A stretch of 64,000 bases of DNA from DATFNI01 sp963712305 (GCA_963712305.1 CAVQHI010000001.1:1984001-2048000), one strand, 5' to 3'; positions 8,819 to 18,094 are shown, numbered from the stretch's first letter. The notes: a model not told the origin generated them from the sequence alone. Made by a program: numbers and translations.

Positions 8819-9511
8819 ATGCTTTTTATTCTTGCCATATCACTGTTTCTGAACATAAATGCGCCAACCAGCCAAAGCCTGACCAACTTTCTTTCGCAAA
8901 AGGTAGAGCATCAGCTGGTGAAGCAATACGGTAAGAATGCGTACCGCTTTGATGTAAGTATTAAGTACCTACCAAATGCTTTAAAAGATATATCACCGCA
9001 ACAGATTACCAGTGTTGAACTAACCGATCCGAATATGCCCTCAGGTTATGCCATGGCTAAAGTGCGGTTTACTTCTGGCAGCCATTCTGCACAGGATCAG
9101 ATTCAGCTTTTTGTAGATGTCTGGGAACAGCTGTTGGTTCCCAAAGAAAGAATTATGCCGGGCAAGGAGCTTTCGGCAGACATGTTCGAAATGAACTGGG
9201 TGAGGGCCACACGGCTTCAGGGCAGATACCTGGATAGTTTCGATGCATTAAAAGGGAAAGTTTCTCAACGCCTCCTTACTGCCGGCAAACCGATTCCGCC
9301 ATCTGGGGTCAGGAATCAACCTATTATCAATTTTGGCGATACCGTCACTCTTCGTTACAACGAAAATGGCATACTGCTGAGTTTGAGTTGCACAGCTCGT
9401 CAGCCGGGCGCTGTGGGTGACCGCATCAAGGTTTATTGTAAAGATACACGAAAAACATACGAAGCATCCGTCATTGATGCTTCGACAGTTAAATGGGAGA
9501 AAACACTGTGA
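8819..9511 (+). CDS. flgA: Flagellar P-ring assembly chaperone FlgA
   Basis: FlgA is a periplasmic chaperone that helps FlgI form the P ring. The 230-residue product begins with a hydrophobic export signal (MLFILAISLFLNINA). The C-terminal half is an SAF-type domain: VPKERIMPGKELSADMFEM, then GKVSQRLLTAGKPIPPSGV, as in FlgA and antifreeze-like folds. Position between flgG and flgH supports the call. Its stop overlaps the GTG start of flgH by 4 bases. Confidence 0.85.
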   Translation: MLFILAISLFLNINAPTSQSLTNFLSQKVEHQLVKQYGKNAYRFDVSIKYLPNALKDISPQQITSVELTDPNMPSGYAMAKVRFTSGSHSAQDQIQLFVDVWEQLLVPKERIMPGKELSADMFEMNWVRATRLQGRYLDSFDALKGKVSQRLLTAGKPIPPSGVRNQPIINFGDTVTLRYNENGILLSLSCTARQPGAVGDRIKVYCKDTRKTYEASVIDASTVKWEKTL

Positions 9512-10110
9512 AATTGATTTCTGGAAATCGAGGATTTATTGCAGCACTTATACTGATCATCATCCCCGGGTTCGCTGCTGCCCAAAACTCTCTGTACCAG
9601 GACTACCGTGCAAGACAAATTGGCGACATTATCACCATCGTTCTTGCTGAAAACATAAGTGGTCAGAGCAGCACTACCGCGAACACGAAATCCAATTCAG
9701 CCGGAAAGGCATCGGGTTCTGTTTCAGGGACCTTAACTAAATTTCTCCCCGTATTCGGTGCCGACGCCAGCCTGGACTACAAATCGAGCGATGACATATC
9801 AAATGTCCAAAATCAACTGCTGAAAGGAACTTTTACCGCGCGTGTCGATACGATTGAAAGAAATGGTGACTTGCACATTGTTGGTACACGAAGTACAGAG
9901 ATCAATGGTGAAATTCACACACTGGATCTGGATGGATATGTTCGTCCGGAAGATGTAGCCACAGACAACAGTGTTCTCTCCTACCGCATTGCTGATGCAC
10001 ACATAAAATATTTAAAGAAGGGAAAAGTTCGCCACAGGCCTGGTTTTGTCAGAAAAACACTCTTCGCGATAGTGGGATTGGCATTGGCCGTATTTGCAAT
10101 AAAAGGATAA
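9508..10110 (+). CDS. flgH: Flagellar L-ring protein FlgH
   Basis: FlgH forms the L ring in the outer membrane around the rod. The core YRARQIGDIITIVLAENISG and the later GDLHIVGTRSTEINGE and GYVRPEDVATDNSVLSYRIA are diagnostic. I chose the GTG at 9508, which overlaps the flgA stop; the ATG at 9493 would add five residues. The signal peptide ends GFAAAQNS and I see no Cys lipobox there, although enteric FlgH is a lipoprotein. The product also ends with a hydrophobic stretch FAIVGLALAVFAIKG that is not usual for FlgH. These two points suggest a different way of membrane anchoring. Confidence 0.9.
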   Translation: MKLISGNRGFIAALILIIIPGFAAAQNSLYQDYRARQIGDIITIVLAENISGQSSTTANTKSNSAGKASGSVSGTLTKFLPVFGADASLDYKSSDDISNVQNQLLKGTFTARVDTIERNGDLHIVGTRSTEINGEIHTLDLDGYVRPEDVATDNSVLSYRIADAHIKYLKKGKVRHRPGFVRKTLFAIVGLALAVFAIKG

Positions 10111-10123
10111 TTGTAGAAACTAT

Positions 10124-11248
10124 ATGAAACGCATTCTCTTAGTAATCTTGTGCCTGGTAACGTTCGTTGGTTTCGCACAGCGAGCAGAAGCGCAGATCAA
10201 AATCAAGGATCTGTGTAAAATTCAGAACGCAGACGAGCATGTGCTCATTGGCTATGGACTTGTAACGGGTCTGGACCGTACTGGCGACAGAACCCTTTTT
10301 AAGCGTGGAGCCACTTTCACCGTTCAGTCGATCACCAATATGCTCAAGAAGTTTGGCATTACAGTTGATCCCAGTCAGTTGCAGACCCGTAACGTGGCTG
10401 CGGTTATGGTAACAGCTAATTTGGGAGCATACAATGCCACAGGGAGTTATGTTGATGTCACCGTTTCTTCTCTTGGAGATGCCTCCAGTCTTTCTGGCGG
10501 AGTACTCTTACAAACACCGCTTATAGATCCCAACAATCCGAATATCGAAGCACGTGCGCAGGGAGCCCTCATTTCCGGGAATTTATCGGCAGAAGTGCCG
10601 GGTGCACGCGTTTCTCAGAATCCATCACTTACAGCCACAATCCCAAGTGGTGGTATCGTGGTAAAAAACCAGGTGTTCTCACCAAGCAACCAAAAGCCGT
10701 TTGGCCTGGTATTACTGAAACCGGATTACACCAACGCACAAAATATTTCTGATGCCATTGGAAAAGTGACTGGTGCAAAAGCGAGTGTCGAAAATGCCGG
10801 GCTTATTTCAATCCAGTGGCCCCAGAATGCCACTGATGCCGGAACAATGAATAAGTTCATCGCTCAAGTGATGGAAACACCTGTAAATGTCGAAGTGCCG
10901 GCCAGAGTCGTTATCAACGAGCGTTCCGGTACCATCGTGGCTGGCGGCAATGTGCGTATTGGAGAAGTGATGGTCAGCCATGGAAATGTACAGATACAGA
11001 CGCGATTGATGCCCTACGTATCTCAGCCCGCACCATTCTCCCAAAACGGGAAGACCGTGCAGGGGAATGTACCTGAAGCCGGCATAGCCCAACAGAATTC
11101 CAAAACATTTGTTCTGCAGGACAATACTACAGTCGGTCAGCTTTCTTCGGCCCTGAACAACCTCGGTATGAGCTCGCGCGACATCATTGCCATCTTCCAG
11201 GCAATTGACCGTGCCGGTGCTTTGAAAGGCAAACTGATCATCATGTAG
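10124..11248 (+). CDS. flgI: Flagellar P-ring protein FlgI
   Basis: FlgI polymerises in the periplasm into the P ring at the peptidoglycan layer. The 374-residue product has a signal peptide (MKRILLVILCLVTFVGFAQR...AEA). Family segments follow: LIGYGLVTGLDRTGD, RNVAAVMVTANLG and the C-terminal VVINERSGTIVAGGNVRIG. It lies directly after flgH and before the rod-binding gene, as in many flagellar operons. Confidence 0.96.
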   Translation: MKRILLVILCLVTFVGFAQRAEAQIKIKDLCKIQNADEHVLIGYGLVTGLDRTGDRTLFKRGATFTVQSITNMLKKFGITVDPSQLQTRNVAAVMVTANLGAYNATGSYVDVTVSSLGDASSLSGGVLLQTPLIDPNNPNIEARAQGALISGNLSAEVPGARVSQNPSLTATIPSGGIVVKNQVFSPSNQKPFGLVLLKPDYTNAQNISDAIGKVTGAKASVENAGLISIQWPQNATDAGTMNKFIAQVMETPVNVEVPARVVINERSGTIVAGGNVRIGEVMVSHGNVQIQTRLMPYVSQPAPFSQNGKTVQGNVPEAGIAQQNSKTFVLQDNTTVGQLSSALNNLGMSSRDIIAIFQAIDRAGALKGKLIIM

Positions 11249-11255
11249 GATAACT

Positions 11256-11567
11256 ATGAAATTACAACCACTATCAACGAACAACCCTATTGATCTTAAA
11301 AAAGATCATGCGACTGTTGAACAGCAGAAGAAAGAAAAAACCGCGACACAATTTGAAGAACTTTTCGCCCTCCAGCTGGTTCGTGAGATGACTAAAGGCA
11401 GTTTTAAGATGACCGATAACAATCAGGACAAAGGCGTGGCAGAGATTTATCGTTCTAATGTCAATAAAGTGCTGGCGCAGGAATTGGCATCAAAGCATAA
11501 GCTCGGTATTGCCGATATGATGCTTAAATACTGGGATCAAAAACCTGAATCATCTTCCTCATCATGA
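11256..11567 (+). CDS. flgJ: FlgJ-like rod-binding protein, without muramidase domain
   Basis: Only the N-terminal rod-binding (rod cap) domain of FlgJ is present: ATQFEELFALQLVREM and the Leu/Ala-rich helix VNKVLAQELASKHKLGIADMM. The 103-residue length shows that the glucosaminidase domain of enteric FlgJ is absent, as in many phyla, so wall hydrolysis for rod growth must come from another enzyme. It overlaps the next gene by 4 bases. Confidence 0.85.
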   Translation: MKLQPLSTNNPIDLKKDHATVEQQKKEKTATQFEELFALQLVREMTKGSFKMTDNNQDKGVAEIYRSNVNKVLAQELASKHKLGIADMMLKYWDQKPESSSSS

Positions 11568-12109
11568 TACAAAAGCCTCAAACAACGAATCTATCTGATC
11601 ACGGTTCAAACGGATCAAATTATCCGGCTCTGTATGAAAGTCTGCAGCAGCTTATTTCAACTTTTGGGGAGATGGAACAGCTAATTCGCCAGCAGCTTCG
11701 TGCCATCGTAGAGAATAATTTTGAAGAAATTGTTACCTATGCTGAGAACCAGCTGGAGCTGACTCAGCTCCTTAACCAGCGTGAGCAACAATTCCACCGA
11801 CTGATAAGCCACGTTTTTAACGATTTAGAACTGGATGCTCAAACGCCGAGCCTGTCTGCTCTTTTAGATCAGGTAACACAGCTGCGAGAAGAATTTGAAC
11901 CGTTACGACAAGAGTTGGTCAAGGCCATTGAGCGTACACAGAAAGCCCAGAGTCAACTCGTAAACCTGCTCGAATTTGCTCAACAGCACGTTTCAAATAC
12001 ACTGCGTGAAATCTATGCAATGAGCAACCAGCACGAAATGCACTATACCAATAATGGTCATAAGGCTCAGGGAGCCGGATTGTCCAGATTGATCAACCAA
12101 ACGGCCTGA
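11564..12109 (+). CDS. flgN: FlgN-like export chaperone for hook-associated proteins
   Basis: The 181-residue product is almost all helical and rich in Gln, Glu and Leu, with long amphipathic helices (SLQQLISTFGEMEQLIRQQL and TQLREEFEPLRQELVKAIE). This is the FlgN pattern; FlgN keeps FlgK and FlgL soluble and guides them to the export gate. It overlaps the upstream rod-binding gene by 4 bases and sits just before flgK and flgL, its expected clients. Sequence similarity in this family is low, so position carries much of the weight. Confidence 0.75.
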   Translation: MIQKPQTTNLSDHGSNGSNYPALYESLQQLISTFGEMEQLIRQQLRAIVENNFEEIVTYAENQLELTQLLNQREQQFHRLISHVFNDLELDAQTPSLSALLDQVTQLREEFEPLRQELVKAIERTQKAQSQLVNLLEFAQQHVSNTLREIYAMSNQHEMHYTNNGHKAQGAGLSRLINQTA

Positions 12110-12113
12110 TACT

Positions 12114-13469
12114 ATGGATCCGCTGTTAGAAATTACTAAGCGAGGATTACTGGCCAGCCGGACGGCCATGGACGTGATCGGCAATAATATTGCCAATGCC
12201 AGCACCCCCGGCTACAGCCGTCAGCGTCTCGACGTGACCCCCGCCGGCTACCAAAGTGGCGGCCTTACAATCGGACTTGGCGTTAATATCCAGAATATCC
12301 AGCGCCTGCATAACGATATGATTGATCAGCAGATCCGTGACAAACAAAGCCAGATTGGTTCGCAGCAGGAGCAACAGAAAGTTTTACAACAGCTTGAATC
12401 GACGCTCTCTACACAAAATGGTGCGGACCTTGATCAGTTGATTGGCAATTTCTTCAATTCGTTCAGCAATCTATCCAATCAACCGGGTGACAATACGCTG
12501 CGAAATGATGTAATTAATCAGACACAGGCGCTTACCAGCCGTTTCCATGCTGTCGACTCTACTCTGACTTCGATGAAGGGTGATGTCGCATCCTCGATCC
12601 GAACGGATACGGACAAGGTAAACGGTCTTCTAAAAGATATCGCAACGCTAAACCAGCCTATTCTTTCGAGCCAGTCGGCTGGAAACACAGATAATCATTC
12701 TCTTGATCTTCGCGCACAAAAGCTAAAAGATCTGTCCAACCTGGTTGACTTTACGATTCTTAAAAACAAGAATAATGATTTTGAGATCCGTATAGGTGGA
12801 ATGGTCGTATTGCATAACGATCAGGCCCAATCCATCCAGACTGAGGAAGACACTGCTAATGGCCAGATGCGTCTCAGATTAAAAAATGGGAAATCACTGG
12901 AGGTCACCGGGGGCTCTGTTGGTGCCAACATCACCAATTACGACAAGACAATTCCGGGATATCAAAACCAGCTGGATACATTAGCAAAAACGCTGGTGGA
13001 GAAAGTGAATACCATCCATCAATCAGGATATGATTTGAGTGGTAATACCGGCGTCAACTTCTTCGATCCCAATAATACGACGGCCAAGACGATCTCACTG
13101 AATTCACTCATTCAGAATAATCCCAAAGCAATCGCTGCATCAGATACAGCCGGTGCTTCGGGAAATAACAAAGTTGCGCTTCAACTTTTTGACTTGGGCA
13201 ACAGCAATCTTATTGACGGGCAAACGATACAACAAAATGCGACGGCAATGGCAACATCGGCCGGTTCCAATATCACTAATCTGAACAACAGCATACAAAC
13301 GCTGCAGTCATCAAAGGATCTGCTTGATAACCAACAGGCAAGTGCATCAGGTGTTAATCTCGACGAAGAATTGACAAATCTGATCAAATATCAAAACGCC
13401 TATCAGGCCACTGCTCGGGTAATGAATACATCTCAACAGATGTTCCAATCACTCATATCTATCCTCTGA
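12114..13469 (+). CDS. flgK: Hook-filament junction protein FlgK (HAP1)
   Basis: FlgK is the first junction protein between hook and filament. The 451-residue product has the N-terminal rod/hook motif IGNNIANASTPGYSRQR, a central FDLGNSNLIDGQ-type region and the C-terminal NLDEELTNLIKYQNAYQATA, which is the usual FlgK end. It follows the FlgN-like chaperone gene and is 2 bases from flgL. Confidence 0.95.
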   Translation: MDPLLEITKRGLLASRTAMDVIGNNIANASTPGYSRQRLDVTPAGYQSGGLTIGLGVNIQNIQRLHNDMIDQQIRDKQSQIGSQQEQQKVLQQLESTLSTQNGADLDQLIGNFFNSFSNLSNQPGDNTLRNDVINQTQALTSRFHAVDSTLTSMKGDVASSIRTDTDKVNGLLKDIATLNQPILSSQSAGNTDNHSLDLRAQKLKDLSNLVDFTILKNKNNDFEIRIGGMVVLHNDQAQSIQTEEDTANGQMRLRLKNGKSLEVTGGSVGANITNYDKTIPGYQNQLDTLAKTLVEKVNTIHQSGYDLSGNTGVNFFDPNNTTAKTISLNSLIQNNPKAIAASDTAGASGNNKVALQLFDLGNSNLIDGQTIQQNATAMATSAGSNITNLNNSIQTLQSSKDLLDNQQASASGVNLDEELTNLIKYQNAYQATARVMNTSQQMFQSLISIL

Positions 13470-13471
13470 CC

Positions 13472-14362
13472 ATGAGAATTACAGAACAGAATTATATAAA
13501 CACATTCCTGCAGAACGTAAACCGGAATCGTTCTGAGATGGCCAAGCTCGAGGAGCAACTGGCGACGCAGAAAAGTGTTAACCGACCATCTGATAATCCG
13601 ACAGCATACAACGACGGTCGTAACCTTGAGGCTGAAGTTACAAAGAATGAGCAATACCAAAAGAATATTAGCTCCGGTCTCACACAGGCAAACACAGCCA
13701 GCGATGCTTTGAATCAATTGCTGGATCAGTTGAATACATTGAAATCGACTGCCGTCCAGGGATCGAATGATAAGACATTGTCCCAAAGCGAAATGGATAC
13801 GCTGGCCAATAACATCGATCAACTGAAGCAGTCGATGGTTGATGTCGGAAACACTCAGATTCAGGGACGTTATCTGTTTGCAGGTACCAAGTCGGACCAA
13901 CCCCCTTTTACCGTTTCCGGCGGCACCGTTACTTACAATGGTGATTCCAGCTCACTGAATGTTAAGATCAGTGACAGCAGTACCGTCAATGTTAGCAAAG
14001 ACGGGAATACGCTGATGAATTACAAAAGTGGTGATGACCTGTTCAGCATGCTTGACCGAATATCTTCCAGTCTGCGTACCGGAAATACACAGGGAGTCAG
14101 AGATGAACTGGACAATATTGACACGGCTGTGTCGCACGTCAGTGATATCAGCAGTTCTCTGGGCAACGTGATCAACCAGATGCAGTTCAGTAATCAGCAG
14201 TATGAGACCAGCAACATCAACCTGAAATCGAACATCAGTACCCTGACAGACGCTGATTATGCTTCTGTGGTAAGCCAGTTTCAAAGCCTTCAGACGGCTT
14301 ACAATGCCGCCCTATCTATTCACACCCAAATCATGAGTAACAACCTTGCTAAGTACATGTAA
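13472..14362 (+). CDS. flgL: Hook-filament junction protein FlgL (HAP3)
   Basis: FlgL is the second junction protein and is related to flagellin. The product has the flagellin-type N-terminal helix (FLQNVNRNRSEMAKLEEQLA) with NRPSDNPTAYNDGRNLE. QIQGRYLFAGTKSDQPPF is a FlgL-type stretch, and the C-terminal helix is SVVSQFQSLQTAYNAALSI. Length 296 is normal. It directly follows flgK. Confidence 0.93.
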   Translation: MRITEQNYINTFLQNVNRNRSEMAKLEEQLATQKSVNRPSDNPTAYNDGRNLEAEVTKNEQYQKNISSGLTQANTASDALNQLLDQLNTLKSTAVQGSNDKTLSQSEMDTLANNIDQLKQSMVDVGNTQIQGRYLFAGTKSDQPPFTVSGGTVTYNGDSSSLNVKISDSSTVNVSKDGNTLMNYKSGDDLFSMLDRISSSLRTGNTQGVRDELDNIDTAVSHVSDISSSLGNVINQMQFSNQQYETSNINLKSNISTLTDADYASVVSQFQSLQTAYNAALSIHTQIMSNNLAKYM

Positions 14363-14390
14363 TCATAGGAAAGTGTCTGAGCAGGTGACC

Positions 14391-14819
14391 ATGTCAAATA
14401 TGCCCAACACAACAATGATCGATTCCCGGGTTTTTGGCCTGATGAATATTGAAAACAATAAGATAATTCACTTTCCAAAAGGTGTTCCCGGACTCGATAG
14501 TGAACGCTATTTCGCTTTTGTTTGTATCGAAGAGTATCAGCCTCTTGTTTGGATGATTAGTCGCACCGGACTATATCACTTGCCGGTTGTGCCATTGACG
14601 CTGATCGACTCTGAAGATCTGGACGATGAGTCGCGCGAGGTTTTTTATCCTCAGCTCATGCAGATCCTGAACAGCAATCCCAAGACGGCTGCTTATGTGA
14701 TCCTGAAACTGAGTTCCTCTATAAAACATCTGTCATTAAAAGCACCGATCGTGGTAGATGTAGAACTGCTGAGGGGAGAACAGTATATTCTGGATCACGT
14801 CACTATGCATTCGACATGA
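14391..14819 (+). CDS. fliW: Flagellar assembly factor FliW
   Basis: FliW binds flagellin and also binds CsrA, so free flagellin controls CsrA's repression of flagellin translation. Family segments are IIHFPKGVPGLDSERYFAF near the N-terminus and LKAPIVVD with LRGEQYILD near the end. The frame could start at 14346, overlapping flgL, but ATG 14391 has a weak purine-rich site before it and avoids an N-terminal tail without family similarity. csrA follows after 10 bases, the classic fliW-csrA pair. Confidence 0.93.
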   Translation: MSNMPNTTMIDSRVFGLMNIENNKIIHFPKGVPGLDSERYFAFVCIEEYQPLVWMISRTGLYHLPVVPLTLIDSEDLDDESREVFYPQLMQILNSNPKTAAYVILKLSSSIKHLSLKAPIVVDVELLRGEQYILDHVTMHST

Positions 14820-14829
14820 GGAATTAACC

Positions 14830-15078
14830 ATGCTGGTTCTCTCTCGTAAAGAAGGTGAAGGAATTTACCTTAATGACAACATCAAAATCACAATCGTCGA
14901 AATCGGTCGAAACCAGATCAAACTGGGTATTGATGCACCGCGTGATGTTACGATTGTACGCGACGAAATAATGGATCGGGTCAAATTCGAAAACCGCGAA
15001 TCTCTTGCCTCCACGAAACCGAACTCCGTGGATCTTCCCGATCTGTTAAAAAAACTCAAATCAACCAACGAAACCTGA
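14830..15078 (+). CDS. csrA: Carbon storage regulator CsrA
   Basis: CsrA is a small dimeric RNA-binding protein that recognises GGA in loops near ribosome-binding sites. The 82-residue product has the full family sequence (MLVLSRKEGEGIYL, then IVEIGRNQIKLGIDAP, then RDVTIVRDEI) and a 20-residue polar tail. Pairing with fliW and two GGA-type sites in the flagellin leader (30082-30120) suggest that its main local job is flagellin translation control. Confidence 0.96.
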   Translation: MLVLSRKEGEGIYLNDNIKITIVEIGRNQIKLGIDAPRDVTIVRDEIMDRVKFENRESLASTKPNSVDLPDLLKKLKSTNET

Positions 15079-15079
15079 C

Positions 15080-15610
15080 ATGGCTTCCTACGACGAACAA
15101 CTCGAAACTTGCCTGCAAACCCTCGAAAAGGGAGATTATGATCAGTGCCTTCAACTCGCCGGTGATCTTCAAACGAAATATCCGGATGCAACCGAGGCCT
15201 TCCATGTTGAAGCAATGGCACATCAATACCAGTTTAACTGGAAAGAAAGCATCATAGCACTCGATCGTGCCATTGAAAATGCTCCGTACGATGCAGCGCT
15301 ATACAATCTCAGGGCTTTTGCTCAAATGAACCTGGATGATTTAAAAGCCGCCGAGAGTGATTTGAATGAAGCCATTGAACTTGAAGATCTGGAAGCGGCG
15401 CACCGTAATCGTGTATTGCTTCATATCCTCCAGGGTAATTATGATGAGGCAGCAGATTACCTTTATAATCGACTGACAGCCAATCCGGATGATGTTGAGA
15501 ACTGGATTATGATGGGTGATTTGATGAAACGAGCTGGATTCGAAGACAAGGCTGAATCATATTTTGAAGAAGCCCGCCGTCGTTCTCCCAACCATCCTGC
15601 TTTTGCCTGA
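15080..15610 (+). CDS. TPR-repeat protein in the flagellar operon
   Basis: The 176-residue product is made of tetratricopeptide-like helix pairs. Repeat cores include EAFHVEAMAHQYQFNWKESI, AALYNLRAFAQMNLDDLKAA and DEAADYLYNRLTANPDDVEN. It has no signal peptide and is probably a cytoplasmic adaptor. It starts 1 base after csrA and is followed by a glycosyltransferase that also has TPR-like repeats. A role in flagellin modification or chaperoning is possible but not shown. Confidence 0.75.
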   Translation: MASYDEQLETCLQTLEKGDYDQCLQLAGDLQTKYPDATEAFHVEAMAHQYQFNWKESIIALDRAIENAPYDAALYNLRAFAQMNLDDLKAAESDLNEAIELEDLEAAHRNRVLLHILQGNYDEAADYLYNRLTANPDDVENWIMMGDLMKRAGFEDKAESYFEEARRRSPNHPAFA

Positions 15611-15643
15611 CCCATAGATACTCCTTCATCGATTTAACTCCCC

Positions 15644-16867
15644 ATGGATAAGCTGCCGATCTCATTATGCATGATCGTCAAGAATGAAGAACGCCATCTT
15701 GGCGCGTGTCTCGACAGTGTCTATACGTGGATCGACGAAATTATCATCCTTGATACAGGTTCGACCGACAGTACTGCAGAGATTGCAAAGCGATACGGCG
15801 CCAGGATCTGTAATCATCCCTGGAAGAATGATTTTGCGGAAGCGCGCAATGCCTCTCTGAATCACGCAAAGAATCCCTGGATCTTACAGTTGGATGCCGA
15901 TGAGTTGATAAATCAGGAAGATATTCCCTGGTTTTATGATTCATATCCATGGGTTGATGCGTCTGGTTATTACCTTGATATACATAATCTGAAAGATGAA
16001 AACAGTGACGAGGTGTCGTTGATTCACCGGCTGGTTCGTTTTTATAAGAACCATCCTGACATCTATTATGAATCTGCAATTCATGAATCTCTGCATATTC
16101 CTAAATCACAGGTTAAGAACAGCCCGGTTCGAATCATTCATAAGGGATACAATCATCAGACTGATACTAAATCCAAACGGCAGCGAAATCTTGCCATTCT
16201 TCGGGCTAAACTGAAGAATGATCCCCACAATCCATTTTTGCTGGCTTATCTTGCCCAGCACTACCAAATGGAAGGGCAATTGGAAAAGGCCGTTGGTATA
16301 GCAAAGAAATCACTCTGGTACGGTGTCACCTTCCCAATGCGCCGCCATCTGCTCCACCTATGTTTCGATTACGCTTTTTCAAAACGTGATGATAAACTTA
16401 TAAATAAATTCTTCAATATGCTTCCTTCTCCTGATTCGTTTCCTGATGTGTACTACTATCAGGGCAGATATCTTGAATTGAAGGGGAATCCAAGAGAAGC
16501 GGGAGAACTTTATCGTACGTATCGTCAAAAAACGACTGCCCGGTTGAACAAACAGAATGATAGCTTTATTCCTGATCTTGAAGTTGATATACGCCGCAGG
16601 GAGGCTCGGATAAGAGCGCAAAACGATCAATTTCATGAAGCCTCGGAACTGATGAAGGAAACCGTGGCCATAACACCTTCTTTATATCAACTATGGGCAG
16701 AGTTGGGTCAATATCAATTTAAAGCCGGACAAATAGATCAGGCCAGCCAGAGTTTCAGGAATGTACTGTCCATACTCGAACAGAGTCCTGAGACTCAGGA
16801 AACCGTAACACTTAAACAACGATATTCGCAACTCTTAGAAAAATTAAAACTTCTTATCCTTCAATAA
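15644..16867 (+). CDS. GT2 glycosyltransferase with TPR tail
   Basis: The N-terminal 230 residues are a family 2 glycosyltransferase: SLCMIVKNEERHLGACLDS, ILDTGSTDSTAEIA, and the metal-binding LDADELI motif. This layout is typical of the TPR-linked GT2 group. The C-terminal part (from about residue 185) has helical TPR-like repeats, such as NPFLLAYLAQHYQMEGQLEK and LYQLWAELGQYQFKAGQIDQ. It lies in the flagellar operon between csrA/TPR and cheY. Flagellin glycosylation is the likely role, by context. Confidence 0.82.
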   Translation: MDKLPISLCMIVKNEERHLGACLDSVYTWIDEIIILDTGSTDSTAEIAKRYGARICNHPWKNDFAEARNASLNHAKNPWILQLDADELINQEDIPWFYDSYPWVDASGYYLDIHNLKDENSDEVSLIHRLVRFYKNHPDIYYESAIHESLHIPKSQVKNSPVRIIHKGYNHQTDTKSKRQRNLAILRAKLKNDPHNPFLLAYLAQHYQMEGQLEKAVGIAKKSLWYGVTFPMRRHLLHLCFDYAFSKRDDKLINKFFNMLPSPDSFPDVYYYQGRYLELKGNPREAGELYRTYRQKTTARLNKQNDSFIPDLEVDIRRREARIRAQNDQFHEASELMKETVAITPSLYQLWAELGQYQFKAGQIDQASQSFRNVLSILEQSPETQETVTLKQRYSQLLEKLKLLILQ

Positions 16868-16951
16868 TCAACCATGATGTCGATAAGAATTAAGAAAGAA
16901 AATATAATCGAATTACTGTAACTAATTTTTGATTTCGTAGCATCAGAGAAA

Positions 16952-17380
16952 ATGACTCCAGAAATACAAAATGAGACTGATTCAAATCAGTTAGCAGTAA
17001 GTATGAATGAAAATGATAAGAATATTCTTATTGTGGAAGATTCTCCTACAATGAGACGTATCATTCATAATACTCTAAAACATATTGGTTTTCGTAACAT
17101 ACTCTCAGCAGGAAATGGAGCTGAGGCTATCAAGCAACTGGGAAATAATTCTATCGGGTTTATCATAACCGATTGGAATATGCCTGAGATGAATGGACTT
17201 GAATTCGTGACGTGGGTACGTAACAATGATGAATACAAAGAGCTTCCCATACTCATGATTACTACCAGAGGCATGAAGGAACATGTTATTGAGGCAGTGA
17301 AGGCAGGGGTAAATAATTATATCGTGAAGCCCTTCACTACTGAGATTCTGCAGGAGAAAATTGAAAAATTAATGATCTGA
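16952..17380 (+). CDS. cheY: Chemotaxis response regulator CheY (first copy)
   Basis: This is a single receiver domain. Phosphoacceptor D74 is in ITDWNMPEMNG, acidic residues E29-D30 bind magnesium, T104/T105 form the switch region, and K126 is in IVKPF. An extra N-terminal tail of about 24 polar residues precedes the domain, so a later start is possible. It is followed after 3 bases by cheZ, its natural phosphatase partner, so this copy is the best candidate for the motor-binding CheY. Confidence 0.9.
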   Translation: MTPEIQNETDSNQLAVSMNENDKNILIVEDSPTMRRIIHNTLKHIGFRNILSAGNGAEAIKQLGNNSIGFIITDWNMPEMNGLEFVTWVRNNDEYKELPILMITTRGMKEHVIEAVKAGVNNYIVKPFTTEILQEKIEKLMI

Positions 17381-17383
17381 TTC

Positions 17384-18094
17384 ATGCCTACCGAGAATCC
17401 ACAATCCACATATTCAATGTATTCGAGTGACGAACACTACGAAGAAATCCTTGTGCGCATTCAGCATTTAAAGGAACTGTTTTCACTTGGTGAAGAGATC
17501 ATGCCGCTCCTGGAAGAGCTCTTTATCTTTCTGAATGATATGACTCCGCTGCTAGGCCATGTATCCGACCAGACGATGGCCAAGCAGGGTATTATGCCGA
17601 ACATAGCGCACATCCTGGAAGGAGCCGTCGAGCAGATGACCGACTCAACATTCCAGATTATGGGTCAGGTTACGGATATGCAGGATAGTCTCAAAGCTAT
17701 TACCACACCAGGCTCCATGGCGGAAAAAAATCCGGACATCCTCAGGAATGAACTATTCAAACTTCGAAGCGAGACGGATTCAATTATCAATGCACTTCAG
17801 TTTCACGACATCGTTTCGCAAAAGCTGATTCATGTCAAAAAGGTGCTCGGACAGGCCCAGGCAAAGCTAATCTCGCTCTTTTCAAGCATTAATGATCTGA
17901 AAGTAAGTGAAGAGACAAAGAGATACCTGATGCAATCGTTGGGTGTCGATCCCGAAGAGATTACTCATATCCTGAATTCATTTATCACGGACAACGGCAA
18001 GTTGACGGCCGATCGTGAATATGCTCCGGGCGAGGTTGGCTATAAGCACAAGCCAGACATGACCCAAGATGAAATTGACAAGTTGTTTGAATAA
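17384..18094 (+). CDS. cheZ: CheY-P phosphatase CheZ
   Basis: CheZ removes phosphate from CheY-P. The long helical hairpin contains INALQFHDIVSQKLIHVKKV. D142 and Q146 match the Asp and Gln of the catalytic D-x3-Q pair of enteric CheZ. The last residues, MTQDEIDKLFE (226-236), after a flexible linker, look like the CheY-binding tail; they also resemble the FliM N-terminal CheY-binding peptide. Length (236) is close to the family norm. It is convergent with cheB. Confidence 0.88.
   Translation: MPTENPQSTYSMYSSDEHYEEILVRIQHLKELFSLGEEIMPLLEELFIFLNDMTPLLGHVSDQTMAKQGIMPNIAHILEGAVEQMTDSTFQIMGQVTDMQDSLKAITTPGSMAEKNPDILRNELFKLRSETDSIINALQFHDIVSQKLIHVKKVLGQAQAKLISLFSSINDLKVSEETKRYLMQSLGVDPEEITHILNSFITDNGKLTADREYAPGEVGYKHKPDMTQDEIDKLFE

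Noticed and set aside
16879..16886. GTCGATAA before cheY, as a possible sigma-28 -10 element
   Set aside because: The matching -35 region (TTCAATAA at the 11-base spacing) is poor, so I do not call a promoter.
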